From: Ophiodon elongatus
Taxonomy: Eukaryota; Chordata; Actinopteri; Perciformes; Hexagrammidae
Direction of reading: 5' to 3'
Assembly (NCBI GenBank): GCA_016806645.1
Contig: JACSYO010002172.1
Span: forward strand, 1,191,990 to 1,255,989
Length of the DNA: 64,000 nucleotides
Shown: piece after piece, positions 23,735-36,694 of the stretch
Numbering within the stretch: the first letter of the stretch is position 1
How the letters are laid out: every line of letters starts with the position of its first letter
Translations under genes and position numbers: made by a program
Notes under the pieces: generated by a model
What the model was told of the DNA's origin: nothing
The model's database searches: none
What the model saw: the letters and a program-made list of their open reading frames with translations, nothing else

Positions 23735-26215
23735 ATATCTACTATATCTTCACCAGAAACTGCTCTACATCCAACCTCTCTGTGACTCCACTTCATGTCT
23801 CTGACCACTTCTTTATCTCTTACTCTCTCCCGCTCTGTGGAACTGACAACTCTACCACACCAACAGACTCTGTACCTGTCCGTCGCAACATTCGCTCTCT
23901 CTCTCCCTCCTCTCTGGCCTCCTCTGTTTTATCAGCCCTCCCTTCTGCTGTCTCCTTCTCACTCTTGCATCCTAACTCTGCCACAGACACTTTGCTTTCT
24001 ACTCTGTCTTCCTCGCTTGACTCTCTTTGTCCTCTTACAACAAGACAGGCACGCAAGTCCCCACCGGCTCCGTGGTTGTCGGACTCGGTGCGTGCTGAGA
24101 GAGCCACTATACGAGCGTCGGAAAGGAAATGGCGAAAATCTAAATGCCCTGAGGACCTGCTCGCTCATCAATCTCTTCTCTTTTTTTTCTCTGCCTCTAT
24201 TTCTGCTGCCAAACGAGCTTTCTACCAAACCAGAATTGAATCCTCATTTTCTAACCCCAAAAAACTCTTCTCTATCTTCTCCAACCTCCTTGACCCCCCC
24301 AGTCCCACTCCTCCTTCCAACCTTCTACCAAGCCACTTTGTCAACTACTTTACAAAAAAGATAGATGACATATGCTCCTCGTTTACTAATCCATCCTCTA
24401 TAACTACTTTGCCATCAACTTCATCTTCTGCCCCTTCCCTTTCCTCTTTCACTCCCATGTCTCCCAATCAAGTCCTAACCTTGGTTACCTCATCCCGCCC
24501 AACCACCTGCCCCCTTGACCCAATCCCATCTCACATTCTCCAGGCCATTGCTCCTGATCTTCTCCCCTTTCTCACCCATTTTATTAACACCTCCCTCTCC
24601 GCTGGCTTTTTCCCCAACTCTCTGAAGGAGGCAAGAGTTAACCCTCTCCTGAAGAAACCCACCCTCGACCCGTCTGAAGTAAACAACTACAGACCCGTCT
24701 CTCTTCTTCCCTTTCTCTCCAAAACTCGAGCCATCTTTAACCACCTCTCCTCCTACCTCCACCATAACAACCTTCTTGACCCCCACCAGTCTGGTTTCAA
24801 GGCAGGCCACTCTACAGAGACTGCCCTCCTTGCTGTCTCTGAGCAACTTCACACTGCCAGAGCAGCCTCTCTCTCCTCTGTCCTTATCCTTCTAGACCTT
24901 TCTGCTGCATTCGACACAGTGAACCACCAGATCCTTATTTTCACCCTACAGGACCTGGGTGTCTCAGGCACTGCTCTCTCCCTTTTCTCATCCTACCTCA
25001 ACGACCGCACTTACCAGGTAACCTGGAGAGGGTCTGTGTCTGAACCTTGTCCCCTCACTACTGGGGTCCCCCAGGGTTCTGTCCTGGGTCCCCTCCTCTT
25101 CTCTCTGTACATCAACTCTCTCGGCTCTGTCATTCGCTCACATGGCTTTTCCTACCACTGCTATGCTGATGACACCCAACTAATCCTCTCGTTTCCCCAA
25201 TCTAAAACTCAGGTAGCAGCACGTATCTCTGCCTGTCTGACCGACATCTCTCAGTGGATGTCCGCACACCACCTGAAGATTAATCCCGACAAGACTGAAC
25301 TACTTTTCCTTCCAGGCAAAGGCTCTCCCACCCACGACCTGACTATCACCTTCAACAACTCCGTGTTAGCCCCGACCCTGACTGCTAGGAACCTCGGTGT
25401 GACACTCGACAGTCAACTCTCCCTCACTACCAACATCGCTGCAACAACTTGGTCCTGTCGGTACATGCTGCACAACATCAGGAGAATCCGTCCTCTTCTC
25501 ACCCAGAAGGCGACGCAGGTTCTGGTACAGGCTCTGGTTATCGCCTGCCTAGACTACTGTAACTCTCTCCTGGCTGGTCTACCTGCTAGTGCCATCCGAC
25601 CTCTGCACCTCATCCAGAATGCGGCAGCTTGACTGGTTTTCAACCTGCCTAAATTCACCCACACTACTCCGCTCCTCTGCTCTCTTCACTTCTTACCGGT
25701 GGCTGCTCGCATCCGTTTCAAAACATTGGTACTTGCGTACCATGCTGCGAACAGATCTGGTCCAGTCTACATTCAGGACATGGTCAAACCTTACACCCCA
25801 CCTCGCTCACTCCGCTCTGCATCGGCCAATCGCCTCGTAGCTCCGTCACTGCGAGCTAACCGCTCAACAAAATCGCGATTGTCCGCTGTCCTGGCTCCCA
25901 ATTGGTGGAATGAGCTCCCCAATGACATCAGGACAGCAGAAAGTCTCTACATCGTCTGCCGCAAACTAAAAACGCATCTCTTCCGACTATACCTGGAATA
26001 AAAAAAATAAAAAAATGTACCTTTCTTAGTACTCTAGTAGCACTTAAATGGCATTCATAGCACTTGGTAGTTTGGCTTTTTTGAGGAATTGTACTTTTCT
26101 GATTTTTGTTGTTCTGGGTTTGAACTCCCTTGGTTGAATGCACTTATTGTAAGTTGCTTTGGATAAAAGCGTCTGCTAAATGTAATGTAATTGTAATTGT
26201 AAAAAAAAAAACTTC
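23735..26215 (+). mobile_element. Non-LTR retrotransposon (LINE), nearly complete reverse-transcriptase ORF
   Basis: A long plus-strand frame carries the tail of an apurinic-type endonuclease (LHVSDHFF, 23790-23815), a linker, and a full RT: NNYRPVSLLPFLSK, GHSTETALL, LLDLSAAFDTVNH, TGVPQGSVLGPLLFSLYIN, CYADDTQL (about 25159-25182), INPDKTELLFL and the C-terminal domain to a TAA at 25999-26001. One TGA at 25630-25632 interrupts the frame at an expected Arg codon, consistent with a CpG-to-TpG change; the reading frame then resumes unbroken. The 3' UTR ends with AGTTGCTTTGGATAAAAGCG and short TGTAAT repeats, a tail I know from fish L2-like LINEs. The endonuclease N-terminal part is missing, so it is 5'-truncated and not autonomous. 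Open frame over most of its length suggests a fairly recent insertion. Confidence 0.9.
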
Positions 26216-26689
26216 AGGATCACCACACACATCTTACCGACCCATTCTACAGGTTTACCACTGAGCACCTACTACAGATCATGCACGGCTGTAATCCACA
26301 ACATCAATATCTTGAATATAGTGATGCCATGCGGCTACAAAAATCTGCACAATCCATTTGTGAATTTGCCCTTCAGTGTTTTAAAAAAATATTGAAAAGA
26401 AAAGTACCAAGTTCACCAAATCAGCAAAGCACAACGGAAAGTCAGAGGGCCCCTTCAAGGGGACCACACAGACAACACTTACTGAACACGGCAATGCCAT
26501 CAGAATAGAGAGGTTCAGGAAAACAGGAGATGCATGACCATCTCCATGATATCAATATTTCTACTTTACAGAACAGCGTTTTAACCCTTTAAAAAAAAAA
26601 CTGTGAAATTAAATCCATACAAAAAAAATGAAGAATAAAGAAAGCAGGGTGTGATCTTATGAGCTCCGTAGTGAGTGTGAGTTGACTGT

Positions 26690-26985
26690 CCCCCTCAGCC
26701 CCCTCATAAAGCCTGCTATGATCTAAGCACCATAGATATCTATACCAGACTTCATGGCAAACCATCCAACAGTTGTTGCTGATATTTCAGTAAAATCCAA
26801 AAATGTCAACCTGTTGGTGTTTCTACAGGAAAGACCAGGGCATCACCAAGGTCCTTAGGATTCTTCCTTTCGGGGTCATCTCAACAAAATGTCACTATCA
26901 GCCATCCAATAGTTGTTGAGATATTTCAGTCTGGACCAAAGTGGCTGATTAACCAACCAAAAAGCACCAACTTTTCTTTGTCCTT
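26690..26985. repeat. Dispersed teleost repeat
   Basis: Contains CATCCAACAGTTGTTGCTGA and CCATCCAATAGTTGTTGAGA followed by ATTTCAGTCTGGACCAAAGT, phrases typical of a high-copy fish repeat as I recall it. The core is partly duplicated within the segment (about 26755-26790 and 26900-26940). No ORF. Confidence 0.5.
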
Positions 26986-28702
26986 TAATCTTCCACTGTA
27001 GGAATACCAAAGTCCTTCACCCGTCCTGCCCTCCCAGCCCGTCACTGGCCCCCAGTGTACGGAAGTGGCTCCTGGCTCGTGTTAGAGGGTCTGGAGCCAC
27101 TTTGTTTCGCTCGGTTTGGGACACGCCAGGCTTTTCATGCTCTTGGGGGCTGCGGCAGATCGTCTTGCAGCGGCTGAGAGCGGTCCTGGCACACAAAAGG
27201 GGTCTTTGTCGAAAGAGACCCTTATCTGTCCGCCAGCATCAACTTACTCCTACGGCACAGAACCACTCGTATAAACCCCCACTTTACACTTCAACCGCGC
27301 ACATATGTAAACGTGAGCAGTGAGATGGCACATACTCTCAGTAAGGCTCAAGTACTAAGGCATCAACACAAACACACATACAGTACATGTGTGTATCGTA
27401 TCTCGTATCAATTCTGTATGTTATTTGCAGATGTGTATATCACATGTGCCTGCCTTCATCTCTGTGGGTGTACATAAGGTGCATATTATTAGTAGAAATG
27501 TATAAATATGCGTCTGCAGCTACACAGAGAAACCCATTAAATGAGGGAAAGCATATGGTCATACTGTGCAAACAATAAATCCTCTCCAGGGTTCATCTGC
27601 CTGCACACATTTACATACACCCACACATCCTTACCTCTTCAGATGCATGTATATCATCTCCAAGCCATTCACATCTGCACTGATGGATGTGCAAATAGGC
27701 ATTATTCCCCCTCATTGTTGTGCTTTGTTTCTTTAAGTCACCATTGCACCAACCTAGAGAAAGTTGTCTATTCATTTTCTGGGAGTCTAAGGACCAATCT
27801 GCAATCTTCTCTCAAATAAATATATGTTTTATTGATGCTCTTTATTGTTTACTGATATGGAACGATGGAGATTTAGACTCCAGCCAGTTAGTAAAGGTTT
27901 TTACCGATGCAATCCCTCTCTATGGGAAACTAAGTCCTCACTTGCACAGGGAATGGTGTTTTCTGAAACCATGGCTTCATTAATTTAACAAGATTCTGCT
28001 TCCTGTTTTTTTGTGTGTCTTTGCATGTCTAGACATCTAAAAGTTGAATAACATAATAAATATATCTATGTATGCTATGTCTCATCACACCACTCTGCTG
28101 GTCCAGAGAAACTTTCTCTTTCTGAAGACTTTTTCATAAAAAAATTGAAAACTCTGTATACATGGCCAAGAAATCTGCTTTCTACATAAAGAGTTACGGT
28201 GGGGAAAGCATGTTAATCCCCTGCCAGAAACCAGTTTCTCATGCACATGACATTTAAGAAATCAGACCATGGAGAAAGTACATTTTTGTACTGTTTCTAA
28301 AGAATCTGTTTTACTATAAACTGCCTTGTTGTGTTTGTGTAAGGATAGCATAAACTGATAAGCTTTGGTTAAACAAAGTTAAAAATCAGTAAAACCAAAA
28401 ACCCTTTACGTAGAACTGGCTTGTAAGCATTAGCACGACGGTCGCCATGGCTGATTAGCCAAAAATACACCGATAAGAACCCTAACCCGATATTCAAAGA
28501 CTACACAAACCGGCACCTTAGGATCTAGTCCAAAACCAATGTTCAGTGCCAATGCAGGAAGTATGGTTATTATGGTTCAGTTATTTCCTCAGCTGAAACA
28601 AGTTGTGAAGACAGCATTGACACATCAACAGTTGTTAAGTTGATATGGCGAAATAAATAGTTGTGGATTTACAATTGTTTGTTTTTTCTGGCTTTTATAT
28701 AC

Positions 28703-28750
<48 letters not shown>

Positions 28751-30285
28751 CAAAAATGGAAGGGAAAAAAAACTATCTTGACGTTCATCAGCACGAGAGA
28801 CCCATTTCACATTGTCACATTGTATTATACAAATATCACTTATAGTTGCTTAACCATGTTGAAGGTGCCATGCACAAAGATTGTAGAATGCAGACATTTT
28901 AAAAATGGCATGATCAATATCTTTTTGGATATGGTGGTTAAAAACATGCCAGTTGAAATTTGGTTTCAATCCAAATTAATTGAAACCAACACACACACAC
29001 ACACACAGCACATCAGAATGGGGTTTTATGCCGTAAAACTTTGATATATGAGAGGACATATGTGTTGGACCACGACAAGCCCACGTGGGTGTATGTACGC
29101 TTTCGCCTCGGCTCACAAACATGTGTGACACTGTGTTTGGAATGACAGAGCCCAGAGACGTTAGACCTCTTTACCGGAGTTCCTCTCAGCTTAAAGTTAA
29201 TTACGAGGATTACTCTTCTCCTTATTGTCCCTCTGAGCCCTGTGGAGCCAGGTAAGACTACAGACCGTATATCAGGGCTAACACTGTGGCCGAAAGGGAT
29301 CAGGCAGTGTCTTTGGGAAAAATGTGTCAATAACTTTGTCAGGTGGACAAAGACAGGGTTTTCAAGGTCTGGTTGCAGGAATTTGAGGGACATTTGAGAG
29401 CTGAATACCCAAAGTTCACAAATTGTATCCTGTTTTACCAGTGGCAGTGAATAGCTGAAACAAGGCCCTTGAGAGAGGATGGTATGGAATAAATATGGGA
29501 TTCCCCTATAAGTATAAATTATGAAATGCTTTCTCAATGTGACTGGACAGGAAATGACCATCATCTGCTGTGGAGTATTCAAGCAAATTGTCCTGTGTGT
29601 GCATGCATTATGTGTGGGTGTACATTGTTGGAGCAATTGAGTAAATGGGCATTTAATTGGTTTTGCAGAGAGCACACATTTTGACGGGGATAAACAGATT
29701 TCTTTGTCTGCCAGCATCAAAGATGACAGAGCACAGATAGTCAACTGGAGCTCCATTTGTTCGCCAGCACAGTGACTCAAGCTGAGGCAAAACAATTAAG
29801 ATACTGATGGCTAATTCCTGCTTCAAAAAGGATTGCTGTCTGCAGGAGGAGAGAAAATTCTCGCAGAATTTTCTTGTCAGCTCGGTGTGAACATTTCAGA
29901 GAGTGCCAGGCCTTACACCGTTTTGTTTCTAACCACCCACACAGTTTTATGCCCATATACCAAATAAACTACATCGATAGGCAAACAGTAAACAATTATT
30001 CTTTTCTTTTTTCTTTCTGTTTTGTCTGACAAAACAATTCTGTCAAACAATAATGAAGTGAAAGCAGAAAGTAAAGGGATCAATATTCCACTGAATTACA
30101 ATTTTATTTTGTCTCATCTGAAAATCAACTCTGTAAATCCTCAGAATCACCATTGTCTGATTTTCTTTTCCCATTGTGTAAAACCCCCAGTGAATATGTC
30201 CCAAGCAACATACAGCTATGTCAACAATAGATAGCCAGTACTGTCATCAAGTGATGATGTGTAACGTGAATGGGGTTAGCCATGG
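26986..30285. other. Intergenic, no established gene
   Basis: A small GC-richer patch at 27040-27260 lies in otherwise AT-rich DNA and could be a conserved non-coding element; this is a guess. A (TA)n tract (28707-28746) and a CA run (28988-29008) are present. A 260-codon ORF on the minus strand (29013-29795) has no recognisable domain, no signal of splicing and a biased Cys/Thr/Ser-rich composition; I treat it as probably fortuitous. Confidence 0.45.
28707..28746. repeat. (TA)n microsatellite
   Basis: About 20 TA units; able to extrude as a cruciform. Confidence 0.95.
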
Positions 30286-30289
30286 GGAC

Positions 30290-31140
30290 AACCCCACAGA
30301 GAATTTGTATCCAGCTCTGCAGTTCCGCTCAGCTCTACAGAGCCATTGTTTTAGTTTTATGGCCCACAAACTCCAGGCAGACATTTTTCAGTGAAAAAAA
30401 TAGCAGCAAACAGCAAAGTTGGGGAGAAGTTGGTGAACATAGTGGAGCATTTAGCAGCTAAAGAGCCATATTTCCCTCAGGAGTCGGTGGAGACCAAAAC
30501 AGAGCTAAAAAGAGAGTAGTTGGTGCTGGTATTAAAAATATGCAACTGTTTGCGAACACATTAGCCACAACTTCATAAAGTGATATTTTGGGATTATGGA
30601 TTGTTCTGCCTCCCCGAAGTGGCCAAAAGAAATGAATGATTGAAGGTGTAAGTATACTTGGCTAATAATAATTTTTAGAAGAACGAATGTATCAAATGAC
30701 AAAGTGAAAAAAAAAGTGACAATGTGAAAGGAGTCTCTCCTAAAGATGAACCTCCAGATAATTATCACCTGAACCTGCAGCTCCCCTCGGCTTTACAGAG
30801 TTTCATAGAGACGTTCCTCGGTTAGCTGTTTGGCCCACAACTTTAAGGTTTTCCTTCACTCTCACCGCTTTCATGAAAAAGCTCTAAAACCCCACTGTGC
30901 ACTACCTGCTCAGCACCAAACAGCTAGCTGGTGAACATGGTGGAACATTTAGCAGCTAAAGAGACACATGTTTCCCTCAGGAGTTGACAGACGACATACC
31001 AGAGCTAAAAAAAAAAGTGGACAGTGAAATGACATTCGTCAGAGAGCCAGGGACTCCAAATGAATGATAATGTTGCTCTGTGTCTGCTTGATGTGTGAAT
31101 ATGTAACTCTTTGCTCACATGTTAGCCGTAACAACTGGTA
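30290..31140. repeat. Two degenerate copies of a dispersed repeat
   Basis: The phrase GTGGAGCATTTAGCAGCTAA followed by AGAGCCATATTTCCCTCAGG at 30440-30482 recurs in altered form at 30940-30982, with similar flanks (TTTGGCCCACAA; AACTCTTTGCTCACATGTTAGCC). The two copies lie about 500 bp apart in direct orientation. I recognise this as a common fish repeat but do not assign a family. Confidence 0.6.
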
Positions 31141-31350
31141 ATATTATGTACATTTAGTGTTTTCAGCTTGGAGCGCTCCACCTCATGCTGGAGCTCTGAC
31201 TGCAGGTCGAAAGCGTCAATGAAGCCGAATCGGGGTCTGTCCCCAGTGGGCTGGTCACTGGAGGCTGAACGGAAGGAGTTTTTTGAGGCTGTTTCATAAC
31301 CGGTTAAAAATTCCCCACAGTAACTTCAAGAAATATTTTTTATTCAGGAC

Positions 31351-31575
31351 TTTTAATAATAATAATAATAATAATACATTTTATTTATATAGCGCTTTTC
31401 ACAATTCTCAAAGGCACTTTACAAAACATTAAAATCATCATAAAAAGAGCTATACATTAAAAACATGGAGCATACAGTAGTCATAAATTAAATTAAAAGC
31501 ACTTCTGAAAAGGTGGGTTTTGATTTGTGATTTGAATATAGAAAGGTTAGTGCAGTCTTGGATGTGTTTGGGGTT
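31351..31575 (-). mobile_element. LINE 3' end fragment
   Basis: An (AAT)n tract at 31350-31374 is followed by ACATTTTATTTATATAGCGC, the reverse complement of an L2-like 3' end. The minus strand at 31500-31560 still reads as a worn C-terminal RT tail. It is related to the element at 51440-52625. Confidence 0.6.
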
Positions 31576-32510
31576 TTACTTGTAATGCAGTACTTTTACA
31601 TGGTGCTATTACTATGTATACTTATTTCACCAATGGCTGTTTGCTAAAGGTTTCTATGCTAACATTAGCTTATAAGCTACGTAGCTGCTATGTTCTGCAT
31701 AGCAACTTGAAAGCCAAACAGCTGAAATCACATTCAAATAAAATGATAATTGATGGGGTCTACATGTCATCACCATCATGTCAGAGTGCACAGAATATGG
31801 ACTCACTCTGTCTCATCTCTCTGCGCTCTGTGTTTTCTTTGGTCCATCTCTCTCTCTCTGTCTCTCTCTCTGCTCTGTCACTCTCTCTCTATCTCGCTCG
31901 CTCGCTGGCTGGGCTTCTGAGAGTCGAGGGAGACAGACCGGGTCTTTGACTGGGGCGTTGATGCTATCACTGCTTGCTGCACAGGCCCGGCTTTGTTTTC
32001 TTCCTCCTCCTTTCTCCTCTGCTTTCGCTGCGCTCACTTCGTCAGGTTTCCCGTTGCTCATGGAATTTCTGAAACATGGAATAATGAGAGGTGTAAATCA
32101 AGACAGAGAAAATCTGCAGCTTTCAGAAACTCTCAATGGAAGTCTGGGAATATAAAGTGGATTTACAAAGGACTGTTTTTGTAGAGCAGAATGCATGCTT
32201 ACCTCACCCACAAAGTATTTGTACTTAGTTATGGAAAGTTGTGGAGAACTCAGGGGCCACACTGGAAAACCTCATGAACTTTTGCCCTCTATTTATGCCG
32301 TCTTCTAACAAACCATACCACACCTCCCTTACATAGCATAGCAAACTAGTGACCGTGTCCTCTGATGTTTTTTTTCTCAGTGGGTAAAAAAAGACAAAGT
32401 CACAGCCACGTCTTCATTCACAAGAAGGAACCGTCATCATTTACCATCGTTACTCACTCTTCTGTGTGTCAGCTAATCCAAGTAGAAGCGAGTAGTAAAC
32501 ATGCTGCTTT

Positions 32511-33097
32511 AACAACCCGTCCTCACTCCCAACTCGTCAAATATCAACGCTTGGTGAGTGCCCCTCGATGTCTGATACCGACACACACAGGCTCCATGTG
32601 GAGTCTGTATGAGACTGATTCCAAATTCATCCCACATCTTTTTACCTGCACCTTTCACCAAAACTGTCATTATTAGAAACTTAGAGAAAATACTCCAGGA
32701 GTGTGATAACGTTGTATAAAGACAGAAGATACACTATGGTTGGTAGTAGGGGATGTGGATGTGGATGGGTCTCAACCAGGAAACTGGTGTTCAAGACCAT
32801 TGTTTGTGTCCCAAAGTGTTGAGTTGTTTTGAAGTTACGTTAGTGATTTTTGTTTTCAATACTTGTTTATGTTCACTTATTTATTTTAAGCCCAACCATG
32901 ACGTTTTTTTCGTAACCTATCGAAGTGGTTTTGTTGCCTAAACCTACGCAAGTTTTTTTGTTTGGATTCACTATGTTAAGCACGTTTTAACCGCATGTTT
33001 ACCACCGTGCGCTGGGCGACCCAGTGCGTTGGAAAACGACGGCAAGGGGTCTGACAACGTGTCAGTATGTGACGAGTTGGGATGAGAATGTGTTGGT
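32511..33097. mobile_element. TIR element, family 1, full-length copy of about 590 bp
   Basis: The left end (32511-32546: AACCCGTCCTCACTCCCAAC then TCGTCAAATA) is matched by the inverted right end (33065-33097: GTATGTGACGAGTTGGGATG then AGAATGTGTTGG). The interior is non-coding, with TTTTGTTGCCTAAACCTACG, a phrase common in fish repeats. It is part of a family with copies or pieces at 39091, 41750-42180, 48431 and probably 10880 and 53210. A cut-and-paste origin is inferred; no transposase is present. Confidence 0.65.
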
Positions 33098-33121
33098 GGG
33101 ATTAAGTCAAAATGAACTTCA

Positions 33122-33122
33122 G

Positions 33123-33169
<47 letters not shown>

Positions 33170-33236
33170 CTGCCTGCCTGCCTGCGTGCCTGCCTGCGTG
33201 CCTGCCTGCGCGCGTGCGTGCATGCGTGCGTGCGTG
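33122..33236. repeat. (TGCG)n/(TGCC)n microsatellite
   Basis: Tetranucleotide array changing from TGCG to TGCC and back. It starts about 25 bp outside the right end of the TIR element. Confidence 0.95.
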
Positions 33237-33586
33237 TCACCCAGGCCGACAGTGTGGTTCACTGATGTGTTTTTAATAGTTTTTGGACAACAAGAGTCAC
33301 AGAGGCAGAAACTATATCTGGCGTTGGGTCTTTTTTATGACACTTGTTGGCAATACAAGAATAATATAAAACATATTATATTGAACAATATCCTTGAACA
33401 GCTACTATACTTTCACTTTTCACACGTTTTCTCCCCAAGCGGATTTCATTGCCAATTTAATAGACCAAGAGTTGACACAGCTATCTTTATTTGTAGCAGG
33501 GCATCATGCTTCCACAGTCAGGGAAGCTGCATATAGTTTGAATATGCCACTGTATAACAAGGCAGAGTTGCAATTTAGTACTCACT

Positions 33587-33810
33587 TTAACCCTCCTGTC
33601 GTGTTTGGGTCAAATCTGACCGATTTACAACTTTAATCAATCATAAATATTGTGTTTTACATCTGATTGCCTCAAGGCCTTATGATATCCTCCACACTAG
33701 GTATTTGAACATATACAATTGCTGATCACCATATTCATTGAATTTTTAGTGGTTTAGTCAACTTTGTAACACCAATGGTGTTCCCGGTCAAAAGTGACCA
33801 CCATAGAAAA
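33587..33810. mobile_element. Possible piggyBac-like MITE end
   Basis: TTAA followed by CCCTCCTGTCGTGTTTGGGT and CAAATCTGACC resembles the end of teleost piggyBac-derived elements (TTAA target, CCCT start). GGTCAAAAGTGACC lies near 33788-33801, but I could not find a matching inverted end with TTAA, so the copy is partial or the call is wrong. Confidence 0.4.
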
Positions 33811-33865
33811 TAAATGGGAAACATTAGATTATGTCCATTCATCAGATGGAAAACATCCCCATCCC

Positions 33866-33919
33866 CCCACACACACACCTACCTACCTACCTACCTACCT
33901 CCACACCTACACACACACA

Positions 33920-33967
<48 letters not shown>

Positions 33968-34112
33968 CCCATCTCCACACACACCTACCTACCCACCTAC
34001 CTACCCACCTCCACACACACCTACCTACCCACCTACCTACCCACCTACCTACCCACCTCCACACACACCTACCTACCAACCTACCTACCCACCTCCACAC
34101 CCACCTACCTAT
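33866..34112. repeat. Compound (CA)n/(CCTA)n tandem repeat
   Basis: Alternating blocks of CA dinucleotides and ACCT/CCAC tetranucleotides in a higher pattern of CACACCTACCTACCCACCTA. ORFs on both strands with THLP or GRWVG repeats are artefacts. Confidence 0.95.
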
Positions 34113-36660
34113 TTCCTCAGACATGAGAGACACCAATCTCCACAATCCAGGTGCGCTCCGGCACCGTCCTGGCTCAGGTTTTGTTCTGTCCCCCAGTCGG
34201 ATCATTGAGTGTTTGAGGGCTCTCGCTCAGACATTTTGAGCCCTTTATGAAAACTTTCTGCAAGTCAGCCTTTTTGTAGACTTTGCCCAGGAATTACCCA
34301 CAATTCATAACAATGTGAGGTTAAACACGGGGTTACTAGTAGAAGCATGGAACAATGACATGACATGACATCTCATCTTGTGAGGAAAGAGCCTGGAAGA
34401 CGTTCAATCAGGGAGTAAAAAGTATCAACTAAATACACAACATTTTACCTCATATTTTCTTACATTGTCATGGAAACGTGACAGCCCTTACAGTCTCTCA
34501 CACTCAACCATTCACTAGGTGACATCAGTAAATGGTTCAGGGTTCAGGGTTTGAGGTCTTAGGGGGGCCATTGGGACTGGGCCACAGACCCACACTCGTT
34601 CCACTGCAGGCTGGAAGTAACGAGCAAATTGACTTTGACCTGTAAAATTGGTGGAGTGCCCCTTTAACAGCGGCGTTGTGAGAGTGCCTGACACATAAAT
34701 CCGCCGGTGGATTAGGCTCTACTCCTCCTGTCCCAGCCTGCATACATTAATATCAAACACAAAGTTTTGTCCGATAAGTAGCTGTTGTGATTTGAGTTGT
34801 GAGCCTTGTAAGGTTAGGATCATCTCTCTCTCCCTGTGCCCCAGTGTCTCTCTCCCGACTCCTCTTTGATGCATACTATGTATATGTATGAGTGTACACA
34901 AGCGGGTCACGTTGCACCTCCCAGAGAGCCTATTGAAATTCATATTTAAACTGGGTTATACTGGGCTAATGTCTGCAAACGCTGTCACCATGAGAAATGA
35001 TCTTACTTGTTATACCTCACACGCCATCTATTAAAAAAAACACTTTGTTCTGGGAATTTGCATGTCTCTGTTTTCTCCAGCTTTTTATACTCATGTGTAT
35101 ATCGGAATTAGTCTCATTCTCCTTGCAAGTATGAACATGAGGCAGATGTTATTGTTGGACTGCATTACAGCTCATGAAATGATTGATCTCCTCTGGGACA
35201 AGCTCTGAATGGGAAGTGGGAGTTCAATGCCAAAATCAGCAATAGATATCACTGTAATCTCTTCAATCCCTTCTTAAAACACACTTTTACATACACACAT
35301 ACATTGTTAAACCTGCTTGATTTGTATATTCTATAACTTTAATTTATGTTTGGTATTTCATTGTCTGTAAATGGAAACATGTGTGTGTGTGTGTGTGCTT
35401 AAGCCTATTTATTAAAGACGTTAATGCAAACCACAGCACAACATCTTCATCATGCTACAACATTCATACATTCAGAAATGTTACATTCCTGGTCACATTA
35501 GCCACTATAACCTTTGCATTGACAGCAGTTTGGCTGAACCAGCATTAGCATTGGGAACAATGAGGCATCTCAATTCAATTAAGGCTTCACCACATACCAC
35601 AAACATATACCAGAACTAAATTATGAACATTGAAGAAGGTCTTTTGTCATTGTTCTGTCCATGCACATCCTGTCAACATGACTGTCACTTAATATTAGTG
35701 TCGTATTTAGGTCCCAACTTAATAAAAAAGAAAGGGCAGATTTGTGCATGCACAATTTTCGGTGTATTACACATGAGGAACTTTTCCAGGAACACAGATA
35801 TTGCAGGAACGCATTTATATTGTATCCATAATCACTCCCTCGTTCCCTCCTTCACTATTTTCTATATAATAAACACTGTAGTGTAGGTATGAAATGAAAA
35901 AGATATGAAAATAGTTCCTGGGCCATAGTCCTCGGCCCCATAATGATACTTTGTGTACTTCCTATACAGAACCATAAAGCACTCTTCAGATTGTTGCTAC
36001 TTTGGAGACAAGAATGTTGGTGTCTTCAGTTTTTCCTTCACACATCTGAATGTATCCATTGCACCTTTCATCTAAGTATAAAACAAGGAATCCTTCTATG
36101 TCTGTCCGTCTGTCTGCAGCAGCGGATCATTGACTGCAGTTCACTGTTGCTGCTGGATGCTTGATATTCTATTGTTACAACCAAACTCTTCTTCACTTCC
36201 CTGGAGTCCGTGAGCGATGAGCAGTTCTCAACATTGCTGCCCACTCCAGGCACGCCCCAAACGGGCACTGCCCTAGTTACATTAATTCAGACATCAGAGT
36301 CTCAGTAAAATATGAGCAACAACTAAATCCCCCTGTGTTGTTGTTTTGTCATGAGTATGAAGAGCTATGTCCTCCAGTTAGCAGTGGACATTTAGATTTA
36401 TTTTACTTTTAGCTCCCAATTTAGTTCCTTTGTCTACAAATTTACTGTGACCATTTGGTCAAAAAGCTGCATTAACGTTATACTCATCACCAGAATCAGA
36501 TGTGATGTTGTTGTTTCAATGGGGGTAATGCAAACATATTGACATCAGAAACTGTCTGGTAGTGTAATATTGTACAAGACCATTCAAACTCCCAGTGCAA
36601 AGTTGAACACAGGTGATATGAGACAAAGTGAATATTTCGTGAAGTGTAATGTGATGTGAA
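34113..36660. other. Intergenic, no gene seen
   Basis: AT-rich sequence with short ORFs only; a short GT run at 35380-35398. Nothing else is supportable. Confidence 0.5.
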
Positions 36661-36694
36661 CACACGTGATACTTTGCTTTGCTTGCTCTTTTCT

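Noticed and set aside
33794..34239. ORFs of 104-141 codons with THLPTY or GRWVG repeats
   Set aside because: Products of the compound CA/CCTA repeat in each frame and strand.
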